From Gracilaria vermiculophylla (taxonomy: Eukaryota > Rhodophyta > Florideophyceae > Gracilariales > Gracilariaceae): a stretch of 64,000 bases of DNA. Where the stretch lies: contig JAHNZQ020000079.1 of the NCBI GenBank assembly GCA_019155205.2, positions 294,693-358,692 on the forward strand. The letters are read 5' to 3'. This document shows, piece by piece, positions 49,829 to 58,866 of this stretch. Position numbers and translations under genes: made by a program. The first letter of the stretch is position 1, and every line of letters begins with the position of its first letter. Under the pieces are notes generated by a model that saw only the letters and a program-made list of their open reading frames with translations, searched no databases and was not told the DNA's origin.

Positions 49829-50671
49829 TTAGGTCGATGTGTCCGAGTCAGTACGGTCTTTGGCCGTTGTACTAGTACCCTCACTGCCAGAGTCGCCTGC
49901 ATTTTCCGAGCGTAACGACTCTGCATTATTCGATTCCGAAACTACGTCCTGCGCTTTGCCATCCTCACCCACAAGCTCCTCAACTTGCCCATCCTCGCCG
50001 TCGCCGTCCTCTTCCTCATCCTCCTCCTCCTCCTCCTCCTCCTCCTGCACTTGATTCCTCGGATCATCCGGATCATTCAAGTCCCAAAACTCGCTCTTCG
50101 GCGTTCCGCAAAGCGGACACTTGAACGAGTCTGGAAAGAACTTGAATTCTCGTCCTCGCGCAGGATACATTTCGTACCCGCACCCGCCGCATTTAAACAC
50201 GTGCAGCTCAGCCTCTTCTTCGGAGGATGTGATTGCTGTCTTGGGCACCGTCACTTTGTTCACGGCCGAAGGGCCGCTGGACCACTCTCCACTTTTGACC
50301 TTGAACATCTTGATGCCCAGCGCAGCAAACCCGAACCCCACGAAAAACAGAGGAAGTGCGCCGATGCCCTCCCAGTGCGCCTTTGTTTTGAAACCGAAAA
50401 TGCCCGCAGACTGCGCCGAGTCACCTTCCACCGTCGCGCTCTGCTTTTGCTGCGTGGGCGACTTGCCAATGATGCCTATGGCGCGCCGTGATGCCGCCGA
50501 TCGCTGCGAGTTTGATGCGGGGGCGGCGCCCATTCTGGCCGCCGACGCGCGCTTGGCGCGCGCTACGTGCCGGGCGCCCCTCGGAGCGCCCGCCGTGAGC
50601 CACGCAGAGTCGCGCCTGTGCGGCAAGCACGCTGCGCCAGGGAACGCCGACACAAACGCCACCGTATCCAT
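49829..50671 (-). CDS. Membrane-anchored rubredoxin, probably plastid
   Basis: A 280-aa one-iron redox protein. The rubredoxin domain spans about 157-200, with iron ligands Cys161, Cys164, Cys185 and Cys188 in two C-x2-C knuckles and the typical F-W-D-L close. Residues 1-60 form an Ala/Arg/Ser leader, suggesting plastid import. A membrane span lies at about 104-124, before the rubredoxin domain. The final 75 residues are very acidic, including a run of Glu encoded by a CTC-type repeat (about 50010-50045). Plastid and cyanobacterial relatives (RBD1/RubA) assist photosystem assembly and carry the anchor after the rubredoxin domain, so the anchor order here is unusual. Confidence 0.92.
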   Translation of the reverse strand: MDTVAFVSAFPGAACLPHRRDSAWLTAGAPRGARHVARAKRASAARMGAAPASNSQRSAASRRAIGIIGKSPTQQKQSATVEGDSAQSAGIFGFKTKAHWEGIGALPLFFVGFGFAALGIKMFKVKSGEWSSGPSAVNKVTVPKTAITSSEEEAELHVFKCGGCGYEMYPARGREFKFFPDSFKCPLCGTPKSEFWDLNDPDDPRNQVQEEEEEEEEDEEEDGDGEDGQVEELVGEDGKAQDVVSESNNAESLRSENAGDSGSEGTSTTAKDRTDSDTST

Positions 50672-51344
50672 GACCTGCGCCCGTCGAGAAGCGCTCGAGC
50701 GCGGCGGCCTGTGCGGGGCGGGCGCGCGGGGCAGAGCGGCGGCGTGCGGCGCTTCTTGTCGAGGCGCGCGCGCAGACGGGGGTCGGCGGAGAACGGCGGA
50801 GCGTTGCCGCCGCGCGGAGCAGGCGTGGTCGGGCGTCGGGCGTTGAGCGCTGGAGCGGGCGCTGGTGCGGGCGCCGGCGGTGCTGCGGCCGGGGCGCGCC
50901 GGCGGGAGGTGAAGCGTGGCGCAGATCTTGACGCGCGGAGGCGGCGCGTTTCGAGATGAGTGGCGCTTTGGGGCGCGGCCGTGTGGCCAGCGGCGCGCGC
51001 GCGCATGTATCGGCGCCGCGCCGCCATTCTGGCGGTACCTCAGCGGCGCGCCGCCGCCAAACCGCCACTTGCGCTTCCGGGAGAGCAGCGAGTTTGCCGC
51101 AAATGGGTACTCTGGTAAAAAGACCCGCTGTGCCCTTTTTTCTGTGATCCAGCCCCCTGGCGACGACGACGACGTTGCACTGCACTGCTTTTGCGTGCCA
51201 AACGAGGGCTATGGTGCCAAAGCCACGTGCGCCGCGCGGCTCGCTCCATCCCGGCTAGCAACTTCACTTTGGTCCCACTCCCCACTGCTGCAAACATTCG
51301 ATTTCCGTACATCACCTGCGCCTGCTTTGACTCGCACCAGGGCC
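50672..51344. promoter_or_regulatory. Divergent GC-rich promoter region, rubredoxin / eIF3m
   Basis: Head-to-head spacer of 673 bp with very high GC and CpG content, falling off sharply inside eIF3m. The open frame upstream of eIF3m starts at GTG and is low complexity. Confidence 0.45.
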
Positions 51345-52631
51345 ATGGTCGCCCCCATCAGCGACGACGTCGTCACAAACGGCGTCCACGACAACGGTCC
51401 AATCGCGCTGCCCGAAGACGACGTCGATGACCAGGATCTCAAAGTTCTTCGCACTGAACTCGCCGCCGCCGCCAAGTACCTGCAGTCTTTTATCCAAAGA
51501 GACGGTCTGCATGACTCAATAGTGGACGCCGAAGCCGCCGGCGATGCCCTCGGCGCCACAAACAAGCTCGCCGACGCCTTCATCGAGGCGCTCAACTCCC
51601 CGGAAGATCCGACCACGGCCGGCAACTTGGAGGGTTGCATGCAGGAGCTTTTGGTCTGGGTCAAGAAGCGATGCGCCATCAACGACGATCTGGTCGACAA
51701 AATTTGCACCGGCCTCTGCGACGGCGTTTCGAACGGCGAGCTGCGGCTGCGATGTATGGCGCTGCTCTACAATTTTGTGGGCGAAGAGAACCACGACAAG
51801 CGCTTCACGCTGCTCCTGGCCACAATCAAGCTCGCGGCCCAAGCAGGCCTAATCCCAAAGATCAGCGACACCGTTATGCCAAACATAGACTCGTTTTTAC
51901 GTCAGTGGGAAACACCGGTGCGTCAGAAACGACAAATGTACAAGGTTTGCTACGAGTCTTTGAAATCTGCCGACATGGCGGCACAGGCGTTCGCGTTTAA
52001 CGTCAAACAGCTCAGTTTGTACAACGGCGCTTCGGAGCAAGAGTTGCGCGACGCCCAGGACTCTACCATTGATGTCATCGTCCAGGCCGTGCGCTTGCCC
52101 AAGCTTTACCGCTTCGACACGTTGCTGGAACTGGATGCCGTCAAGAGGTTTGGAAACTTGGACGGAGACTTCAAATTACTGCACGAGCTGATTTGGATCT
52201 TTGTTCGCGACGATCTTGCAGTATTTACCGACTTCAAGGCCAAAAACGAACACTTGCTCAAAAAGCACCACATCAACGTGAGCGTCGCAGAGGACAAGAT
52301 GAGACTGCTTACGTTTGCTTCTCTGGGAATTGATTCTCAGGACCTGACGTACGATATGATTGCCAGCGCATTACAAATTCCTCAAGACCAGGTCGAAGAT
52401 TGGGTCATCCGTGCGATCAGCTCCGGTCTAGTGGACGGCAAGATCAATCAACTCAAGTCTTCTGTGGCCATATATCGATCTACACAGAGAATGTTCACCA
52501 GAGAGGAGTGGCAGCCACTGTCCGAGCGCATCAATATCTGGAAGGAAAATATTGGGGAACTGTTGGGAGCGCTTCGCGAAACGAGGAAGGCATCAACGAC
52601 GGCCGCAGCAATGGCGTCCGGTTTAGAATGA
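51345..52631 (+). CDS. EIF3M: Translation initiation factor eIF3 subunit M
   Basis: A 428-aa PCI-domain subunit of the eIF3 complex. The N-terminal helical part contains L-R-C-M-A-L-L-Y-N-F near residue 135 and R-Q-K-R-Q-M-Y near 190. The PCI domain is at about 250-390, with F-D-T-L-L-E-L-D-A-V, K-M-R-L-L-T-F-A-S-L and the winged-helix V-I-R-A-I-S-S-G-L-V-D-G-K-I-N-Q. The last is the classical eIF3m ending (G-L-V-x-x-K-I-D/N-Q), which separates it from the related COP9 signalosome subunit 7. The start ATG 51345 has a strong context (GCCATGG). Length matches plant and animal eIF3m. Confidence 0.92.
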   Translation: MVAPISDDVVTNGVHDNGPIALPEDDVDDQDLKVLRTELAAAAKYLQSFIQRDGLHDSIVDAEAAGDALGATNKLADAFIEALNSPEDPTTAGNLEGCMQELLVWVKKRCAINDDLVDKICTGLCDGVSNGELRLRCMALLYNFVGEENHDKRFTLLLATIKLAAQAGLIPKISDTVMPNIDSFLRQWETPVRQKRQMYKVCYESLKSADMAAQAFAFNVKQLSLYNGASEQELRDAQDSTIDVIVQAVRLPKLYRFDTLLELDAVKRFGNLDGDFKLLHELIWIFVRDDLAVFTDFKAKNEHLLKKHHINVSVAEDKMRLLTFASLGIDSQDLTYDMIASALQIPQDQVEDWVIRAISSGLVDGKINQLKSSVAIYRSTQRMFTREEWQPLSERINIWKENIGELLGALRETRKASTTAAAMASGLE

Positions 52632-52830
52632 GATACTTGCTCTCACCCGTACTCAACCACCCCACGCTGTATACCCCGCGAAACACAACTTGGGATGCTG
52701 CGATCCCCGTCGTTATGTTGTTTTTTTCATACTCGTGCTGCAGGAATACGAGGAAGGAGTATGATGCAGTACCATAGGGTTGTGAAAGGTATTGAATGTA
52801 TGTCCATTCGCAATTGACTAACCACATTTG

Positions 52831-53217
52831 TCACATAAAGTCATCGTCATTGTCTTCCAAATCAAGATGCGCTGCGCCGGATGTGGAACTTCGAATTCTC
52901 TCGGAGCGCCGCACAGGAGTTTCGTGCACAGTACGAGACCCGCCGCTGGCCCGTCTCTCAGATGAAGGCGGCTTTCGTTGGCCCGTTTTCTTCTTTATCA
53001 CCTTACGCACTCGGCTCTCAGTGTGAAAAGGCTTCGCAGGGCGAGCGGCGGACGATAGTAGTTGGTGACTTCTCTTTATTGTGATGGTACCAAGCAAGTC
53101 TTGTTCCGTGGGTATGTAGGCTATCACCGAATCGACTTTGGAAGAGGGTGCGCTTTTGAATTCGGAGAAGCCACCATCATAGATAGGGAATGCAGGCAAC
53201 TTGTCTGAGGAGTTCAT
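52831..53217 (-). CDS. Small basic protein with acidic tail, unknown
   Basis: A 128-aa predicted protein from ATG 53217; the frame extends to 53325 but starts with TTG there. The middle is Lys/Arg-rich (about 75-110: R-K-V-I-K-K-K, then R-R-S-E-R-I-R) and the end is acidic (D-L-E-D-N-D-D-D-F-M). No domain is recognised. The composition suggests a small nuclear or chromatin-associated regulator, possibly a binding peptide for a larger complex. It lies between eIF3m (tail-to-tail, 200 bp) and RimO (head-to-head), where a minus-strand gene is expected from the alternating arrangement of this window. Confidence 0.45.
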   Translation of the reverse strand: MNSSDKLPAFPIYDGGFSEFKSAPSSKVDSVIAYIPTEQDLLGTITIKRSHQLLSSAARPAKPFHTESRVRKVIKKKTGQRKPPSSERRASGGSRTVHETPVRRSERIRSSTSGAAHLDLEDNDDDFM

Positions 53218-53726
53218 TCTATTGTTTCTTGTTTCTCGAGCAGAGTGAATTTTTTGTCTCTCGTCTCGGCACGAAGTGGTTACTGGTTGCGAAGTCAACA
53301 ATTGGATAAAATGCGTCTGGTCCAAGTGCTCACTTCAAAGTTTCAAGGCCCATTCTTTGTGGCCGTGAAGGTTCGCAAGTCCTTCGCGGTCGTTTTGAGG
53401 TACTCTATTTACGTGTGCAACGATCTTTCGTGGCTGCGCGGGCGGTGTATCGACAGAAGCCTTTCGTTTTCTACACGTGTCACTTCTGTTCTCGAAAAAG
53501 CGACGGCAGACAACAATTTTACTGGCGGCATGAGATTTGATCGCATCAATTGATCTCCTGGAACATCTGGGGATTCTGCCTTATTTATCATGCCAGAGAG
53601 AGTTTACGTACAGCATCGTGTGTTGACTTAAAAGCGTTCCGCATTCCCCTTAAGACCGCTACGAGCAGAGCGAGATCCACGGAAACAGTCGAACCCCTGT
53701 TCAGCCCGACATTCGTATCACCATCA
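53218..53726. other. Divergent intergenic region, small protein gene / RimO
   Basis: Head-to-head spacer of 509 bp. An in-frame extension of RimO up to 53550 begins with TTG, so that part could be leader. No element recognised. Confidence 0.4.
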
Positions 53727-55211
53727 ATGCTGCAAACGACATTTGTGACACCAATATTGATCAGCAATCGCCCGCATGTTATCAAAAGAGGATGCTCCCC
53801 ACGACGGACTAGCCCTATGGCCACGGCTGTTCAGCCAAAACGCGCGAATGTAGCTTCAAATTCATCACCCACGACAGTTTCGCTTGTCTCGTTGGGGTGC
53901 CCGAAAAACGTCACGGACGCGGAGGTCATGCTCTCCGATCTTTCAAAGAACGGAATCGAAATTCAGTCTTCTGACGCTGAGAATCCGGCCGACGTGGTTG
54001 TGGTGAACACGTGCGGATTCGTCGAAGATGCGAAGCGAGAGTCGATTCATGCCATTCTTGACGCCGCGAAGGGTAAGCAGAATGGTACGAAGGGTGTCAT
54101 CATTACTGGCTGCCTTGCCCAAAGATATGCAGACCTCCTTGCCGAAGAGCTGCCAGAAGTAGATGCAGTTGTTGGCTTCGAACACTACCACGAACTTCCT
54201 CAGCGAGTGAAGGCTCTTGCACGAAACGAAGTACAAGCCCCTCTCGAAAAAGTCAAGGTGGGCACTGTCGATGTTCCGTTTCGCCCAGAACATGAGCGCA
54301 TCCGCCTGGGGCCCAAACACTCCGTGTACGTGCGCCTGGCAGAGGGTTGTTCGCACTCTTGCACGTTTTGCGCCATTCCTGGTCAATTTCGAGGAAAGTT
54401 TCGATCAAAGGACTGGAATAGCTTAACCAAAGAAATTGACTCGTTGGTTGCAGCTGGGGCTAAAGAGCTTGTGTTCATTGCTGAGGACACCAACCAGTAC
54501 GGCATGGATTTTCCCGCGGAGGAAAGCCGCAGATTGAGCCACTTACTACACCACGTTGCAGAGAACAACGCCGATGCAAAATGGCTACGCCTCCTGTACT
54601 GTTACCCGTCTTATTTCACAGAAGAGTTAATCAGAGCCATTGCAGAGCTCGACGTGGTTTGCAAATATATCGACATTCCCCTTCAACACATATCTGACAG
54701 TGTTTTACGTCGAATGAACCGACCTGGCAGAAGGCATACAGAAGAGCTTTTGAATCGATTGCGACAAGATATTCCCGAACTTGCTCTAAGGACCACTTTC
54801 ATCGTCGGGTTTCCGGGGGAAACAGAAGAAGATCATCAAGAACTAGTAGAATTCATCAAGCAAAATCGCTTCCACCATGCAGGATTCTTTGTTTACAGTG
54901 AAGAAGATGGCACACCAGCAGCGACTTTTACAGACCAAGTACCTTTGGAGCTTCGAGAATACCGGAGAGATGAGCTTGTTTCCATTCAACAGCAAATACA
55001 AGAGGAAATTGCATCGGAACAAGTTGGCAAAGTTCTTGACGTCATAGTGGACAGGATTGAGGAAGGGCATTCCATAGGGCGGTGCCGATTTGACGCCCCT
55101 GATATTGACGGATGCGTTCACGTCTTGCAGAGAATAGAACCTGGCACCATACTGAAAGTAAGGATCTTGGGAACTTCCTCGTTTGATCTGTTTGGAGAAC
55201 CGGCGGAATGA
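53727..55211 (+). CDS. RimO-type ribosomal protein S12 methylthiotransferase, probably plastid
   Basis: A 494-aa radical-SAM enzyme that, in bacteria, methylthiolates Asp89 of ribosomal protein S12. Three domains are seen. The N-terminal UPF0004 domain has iron-sulfur Cys58 (S-L-G-C-P-K-N), Cys96 (N-T-C-G-F) and Cys129 (T-G-C-L-A-Q-R). The radical-SAM core has Cys208, Cys212 and Cys215 as C-x3-C-x2-C. A C-terminal TRAM domain starts at about 430. The S-L-G-C-P-K-N and I-P-G-Q-F-R-G-K motifs are RimO-like and unlike the tRNA enzymes MiaB or CDKAL1. The first 45 residues are Ser/Thr/Arg-rich, fitting import into the plastid, whose S12 is bacterial in type. Confidence 0.9.
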   Translation: MLQTTFVTPILISNRPHVIKRGCSPRRTSPMATAVQPKRANVASNSSPTTVSLVSLGCPKNVTDAEVMLSDLSKNGIEIQSSDAENPADVVVVNTCGFVEDAKRESIHAILDAAKGKQNGTKGVIITGCLAQRYADLLAEELPEVDAVVGFEHYHELPQRVKALARNEVQAPLEKVKVGTVDVPFRPEHERIRLGPKHSVYVRLAEGCSHSCTFCAIPGQFRGKFRSKDWNSLTKEIDSLVAAGAKELVFIAEDTNQYGMDFPAEESRRLSHLLHHVAENNADAKWLRLLYCYPSYFTEELIRAIAELDVVCKYIDIPLQHISDSVLRRMNRPGRRHTEELLNRLRQDIPELALRTTFIVGFPGETEEDHQELVEFIKQNRFHHAGFFVYSEEDGTPAATFTDQVPLELREYRRDELVSIQQQIQEEIASEQVGKVLDVIVDRIEEGHSIGRCRFDAPDIDGCVHVLQRIEPGTILKVRILGTSSFDLFGEPAE

Positions 55212-55802
55212 GAATGAAGCTACCGTTTTTCCATGCACCGCGATTTGCAGTCATTAACGTGCTCTGGATTTTTTTGGATTGGCGTTTCGTGAATTGCGCT
55301 CGCCCACAGCAAAAGTGTTCAAGCGACTCACGGGTGCCTGTTACAACACTGAAAAATACAATCCGAACGGTTTGCAAGCAGAGCATTGTTTTTGTGTTGG
55401 CTTAAAATGAAAACTTTACGACTCCTTTAACTTTCGGTGTGTTCTGTTCATGTTCGATACGTAATTGGTGCATATTTGAGCTGATGATACTCAACTGCGT
55501 TGTGTCTCAACATAATAATAGTACGCATTAGTGGAGAACATTCATTGCGCATCAGAGCTGCTGAATGCCTTTGTATGCTTGTGTATGCTGATCGCGAAGA
55601 GTGGCGAATACACATCCCCACTGTGTCCTTGACAAATGAGGATGCAGATTTACCAAGGTTCATTCCTCAGAAGCGTAGTTTGTGCGACTGGGTGCTCCAG
55701 GGCGTGCAGTGATGTGTACCGAGAGGGAAATCTTTGGCGAACGGCAACAAGAGCTCTGTGGACTGTTGAGGTCGACAAGTTGTGAGACGGAGTGTCTTTG
55801 CT
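55212..55802. other. Convergent intergenic region
   Basis: Tail-to-tail spacer of 591 bp between RimO and NCA2, moderate GC. Nothing identified. Confidence 0.5.
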
Positions 55803-57593
55803 TTACTTTGTGTGGAGAAATGCGTAACATTTAAGCATGCGATCCACATGTATTCTCCTCTGATTGACATGCTCATCAGCCGATCGCAACAACTCAAGAT
55901 CATCAGTAAATCGAAAAATGACCTTTTGAGGTGCCGTGATGATGCCAAGTTCGATAAGGTTGAGCACCTCAACGACTTTAATGTGAACTATACCGACGTG
56001 CTTCATGTGTCGCAAAATGTAATCTGGCTGTCGCGTATCCGCCCCTTGCTCGGCTTCCATAGCAAGAAAAGCGGATTGTATATCGCCCAGCAGAAAACGG
56101 GCGGTTTGGGCGCCCGACACAATCATGCCCGCGTTTCTTCCGCGCAGGTGAAATGCCAGCGCGGAAGACAGTTGAATGAGAGAGGCTATTGTGAGCAGCG
56201 CGGGGGCAAGGGCAACCAGGGCGAGGTTGAGCTCCTGTGCGCGCAGCTGCTGCATGCTTTTGAGCATGAGTTCCTCCACGTCGCACTTGAGCTTCTGGAC
56301 CTGAAGGAGCATTGCCTGCGGCAAACTGCCGACGACGGTGTTTCGGAAGGGGTGGCGCGCCTGCTCGAGGATGAGCTTCGTGACGGCCTTGAAGTCGCCG
56401 ACCTGCGCCATGTGGTGCGCGCCCGGAACGTGCTTGAGGTGCTTTTGCGTAAACTCGGAAAGCATGTCGTGCAGAATGATGCGCGAGGCGGAAACGGACG
56501 TTTGGTCGGACGTGACGGTGGAGGTGTGGAAGACCTGTTTGTAGAAGCGCGAGACCGGGAGGAGCACGTTGTTGTCCATGAAGGCGCGGAGGACGCGCGC
56601 GGCGTGGGCGACGGCGTGCTCCAGGGCGCCGGAGCCGCCGAGGAAGGCGGCGTCGTGGGCGAGGTAGTTTGCGGAGGCGGCGGCGGCGACGGCCAGGCCG
56701 GCGTAGCGGAGCGGGCGCCTGCTGATGTCGTACGGGGTGGCGACGTCGCGGTCGCACAGGCGGGCGAGGCGGCGCAGGGCGTCGGGGGCGTCGGCGAGCT
56801 CGCGCTGGATGATGTGCAGCGAGAGGCGCGCGTCGTGGGCGGCGAAGCGCTTGGCGGGGGCGGGCGGGGCGTGGGCCCAAAAGTGGCCGAGCGGGGCGGC
56901 GGCGTCGGGGCGCGCGGCGGCGTCGGGGCGCGCGGCGGCGGCGGCGGCGGCGGTGCGCACGACGTCGCGGATGTGGTGCGGCAGGGCGGCGGCCGAGTCG
57001 GCGTGGGCGATGGCGTGGGCGAGCGAGCTGACCTGGCGGCTGGCGGTGAGGATGGCGCGCGCGAGGTCGTGGTGGCGGCCGTGGCGCAGGGCGAGGCGGA
57101 TGGCGTGGCCGGTCTGCATGTGCAGGCCGACGAACTGGCAGAGGGCGTCGACGATGTGGGCGATGAGGCGGCGCAGGCGGAGGCTGGACTCGGCGCGCGC
57201 CAGGGGGGGCGGGGCGAAGGGGAGGCGCAGGCGCACGCCGCGCAGCGGGGCGCGCAGCGCGTGGGCGTGGGCGCGGTAGTAGAGCGCGTGCGCCTCGAGC
57301 GCGTGCACGACGGCGGCGAGGCGGTGCAGCAGGTGGTGGCTGCTGCGCAGGCGCAGGCGCGCCAGCGCGGCGGCGTCGGCCGCGATGTCGTCGGCGCGCG
57401 CGCGCGCGACGCGCAGCAGGTGGGCGGCGGAGCGCGAGTGGTCGATCTCGAAGGCGACGGAGGGCGCGCGGCGCGCGGCCACCGCCGGGTGCGGCAGCAG
57501 CAGCCGCTTGACGGCGGCCGACAGCCGCGGCAGCAGGTCCATGGCGGCGCGCGCGCGCGAGCTGTTGCCCGCACCCGCGTCGGCGGCGCTCAT
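55803..57593 (-). CDS. NCA2-like mitochondrial membrane protein
   Basis: A 596-aa member of the nuclear-control-of-ATPase-2 family. Yeast NCA2 affects expression of mitochondrial ATP synthase subunits 6 and 8 and sits in a mitochondrial membrane. Recognisable are T-P-Y-D-I-S-R-R-P-L-R-Y near residue 290, F-M-D-N-N-V-L-L-P near 340, the G-S-L-P-Q-A-M-L-L-Q-V-Q-K-L-K block near 440, and N-L-A-L-V-A-L-A-P-A-L-L-T-I, a probable membrane helix. Composition is split: the N-terminal two thirds are extremely GC-rich (Ala/Arg/His-rich), while the C-terminal third is ordinary. ATG 57593 and 57542 are both possible; the frame above 57593 starts with GTG. Confidence 0.8.
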   Translation of the reverse strand: MSAADAGAGNSSRARAAMDLLPRLSAAVKRLLLPHPAVAARRAPSVAFEIDHSRSAAHLLRVARARADDIAADAAALARLRLRSSHHLLHRLAAVVHALEAHALYYRAHAHALRAPLRGVRLRLPFAPPPLARAESSLRLRRLIAHIVDALCQFVGLHMQTGHAIRLALRHGRHHDLARAILTASRQVSSLAHAIAHADSAAALPHHIRDVVRTAAAAAAARPDAAARPDAAAPLGHFWAHAPPAPAKRFAAHDARLSLHIIQRELADAPDALRRLARLCDRDVATPYDISRRPLRYAGLAVAAAASANYLAHDAAFLGGSGALEHAVAHAARVLRAFMDNNVLLPVSRFYKQVFHTSTVTSDQTSVSASRIILHDMLSEFTQKHLKHVPGAHHMAQVGDFKAVTKLILEQARHPFRNTVVGSLPQAMLLQVQKLKCDVEELMLKSMQQLRAQELNLALVALAPALLTIASLIQLSSALAFHLRGRNAGMIVSGAQTARFLLGDIQSAFLAMEAEQGADTRQPDYILRHMKHVGIVHIKVVEVLNLIELGIITAPQKVIFRFTDDLELLRSADEHVNQRRIHVDRMLKCYAFLHTK

Positions 57594-58220
57594 GTGCTGC
57601 TGCTCCCCGCGCCCGCCCGCGGCTCGACGCCGCGTGCGGCCCCCCGCGCCCTCTGCTAAGCGGTACACTTTTGGGGCACCGCCACGCACCCCCCGTGGCC
57701 ACGTGGCGGGTGGGGGGGGCTGGGGGAGGCGAAATGCTCAGCCAATCACCACCACAGCACCGGCTCAGCCAATGACCACCACAGCGCGCGCTCAGCCAAT
57801 CACCACGACCGTGCCTCGCGTGTACGCGTCCAACTTCTCACGTGCGTGTCACCCGTGACCACCGTGGAACACGTGGTTTGTTCTGCCACCCGTGGCAGTA
57901 TGTATGCCGTGGCAGCCGTGGGCGCCGTGGCATCCGTAGTTAATGTGGCAGTCGTGTAATAGCTGGCGCAAGACGATGTGGCGGCAGCGACCACGACCAC
58001 GACGGCGACCTCGACGGCGGCGTCCTCGACAGCGGCGGCGACGACGACGGCGGCGGCAGGGTTGGTGCGTGTGTGGGCGGTGCGCAAAGGGGCGCCAAAG
58101 CGTTGAGCTGAGTGTGTGCTTGGCGGTGGCGAGCGCCGTGCGTTGGGCGGCGTGTGCGTGGGCACGAGGCGCCACATCGTGTTGTGCTGCGCCGCAAGCG
58201 CGCCGACGGCGGCGACGGCG
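57594..58220. promoter_or_regulatory. Divergent promoter region, NCA2 / ABITRAM
   Basis: Head-to-head spacer of 627 bp. It contains three tandem CCAAT-bearing units (listed separately), several GTGGCAG/CCGTGG-type short repeats at 57850-57960 and a CGACGG-rich stretch at 57990-58050. Confidence 0.6.
57736..57816 (+). repeat. Three tandem 27-bp units each carrying a CCAAT box
   Basis: Units start at 57736, 57763 and 57790. Each begins GCTCAGCCAAT and continues with an ACCACCACAGC-like or ACCACGACC segment, differing at only a few positions. The CCAAT motifs are thus spaced by exactly 27 bp. A triplicated CCAAT array between head-to-head genes suggests a cooperative NF-Y-type bidirectional promoter element. 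Confidence 0.85.
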
Positions 58221-58745
58221 ATGCATCGCGTGGTGCCGCCGGGCACCATCGAGCGCTACTTCTCGCTGCACTACGCGCCGGGGCGCGCGCGGCTGCTGGC
58301 GCCGCGCACGCGCGCGCCGCCGCGCGGCGAGGACGTGTGCGTGGCGCGCCACCACAACGGCATCTGCGTGCTGTGTCTGTCGCCGCGCCACCCGGTGGTG
58401 GCGGCGCGCCGCGCCGTGCGCGCCGTGCACTACCGCGTCGAGCTGCGCGCCGTCAAGGGCAAGCGCAAGCGCGGCGGCGTCGTCGTGGAGCGCGCCACGC
58501 GCCTGTGCACCGTCACCACCGCCGACGGCGAGCACTACGCCGTGCAGTGCGCCGTCGCCGGCACGCTGCTCGAGTACAACGACGCGCTGGCGCGCGACCC
58601 GTCGCTGCTGGCACGCGCCCCCCTCACGCTCGGCTACCTGGCCATCGTGCTCCCGTGGCCGTCCCAAATCAACACCGCCGTGGACGCGCTCATGTCGTCG
58701 GCAGACTACCAACACGCGCCCCCCCCTGCGTCCGGCGCGTCGTGA
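58221..58745 (+). CDS. ABITRAM (Simiate/FAM206) family protein
   Basis: A 174-aa protein. It matches the animal ABITRAM family through I-E-R-Y-F-S-L-H-Y near residue 10, a V-C-V-A-R-H-H-N-G-I-C-V-L segment, S-P-R-H-P-V-V near 55, the A-D-G-E-H-Y-A-V-Q-C segment near 110, V-A-G-T-L-L-E-Y-N near 122, and G-Y-L-A-I-V-L-P near 148. The family has a glycine-cleavage-H/biotinyl-like fold and was reported as a nuclear actin- and transcription-linked protein in animals; its role in algae is unknown. ATG 58221 directly precedes the conserved region. It is intronless and extremely GC-rich. Confidence 0.85.
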   Translation: MHRVVPPGTIERYFSLHYAPGRARLLAPRTRAPPRGEDVCVARHHNGICVLCLSPRHPVVAARRAVRAVHYRVELRAVKGKRKRGGVVVERATRLCTVTTADGEHYAVQCAVAGTLLEYNDALARDPSLLARAPLTLGYLAIVLPWPSQINTAVDALMSSADYQHAPPPASGAS

Positions 58746-58827
58746 AAACCAAAAGCTCACCGCGCCGTCGTTTACATCGCTCGCGCTCAGCTGCGCTGCA
58801 GTGCACAGCCACACTTTCTGCGTGCTC

Positions 58828-58830
<3 letters not shown>

Positions 58831-58865
<35 letters not shown>
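58831..58865. repeat. (CCG)n microsatellite abutting the DXR stop codon
   Basis: About 12 uninterrupted GCC/CCG triplets that end exactly at the base before the DXR stop codon (58866-58868 on the minus strand). It lies in the 120-bp tail-to-tail gap between ABITRAM and DXR. Confidence 0.9.

Positions 58866-58866
<1 letters not shown>

Noticed and set aside
55782..57659. 625-codon plus-strand frame opposite NCA2
   Set aside because: Antisense shadow of the GC-rich NCA2 coding region; it turns into Gly/Ala/Val repeats with no domain.
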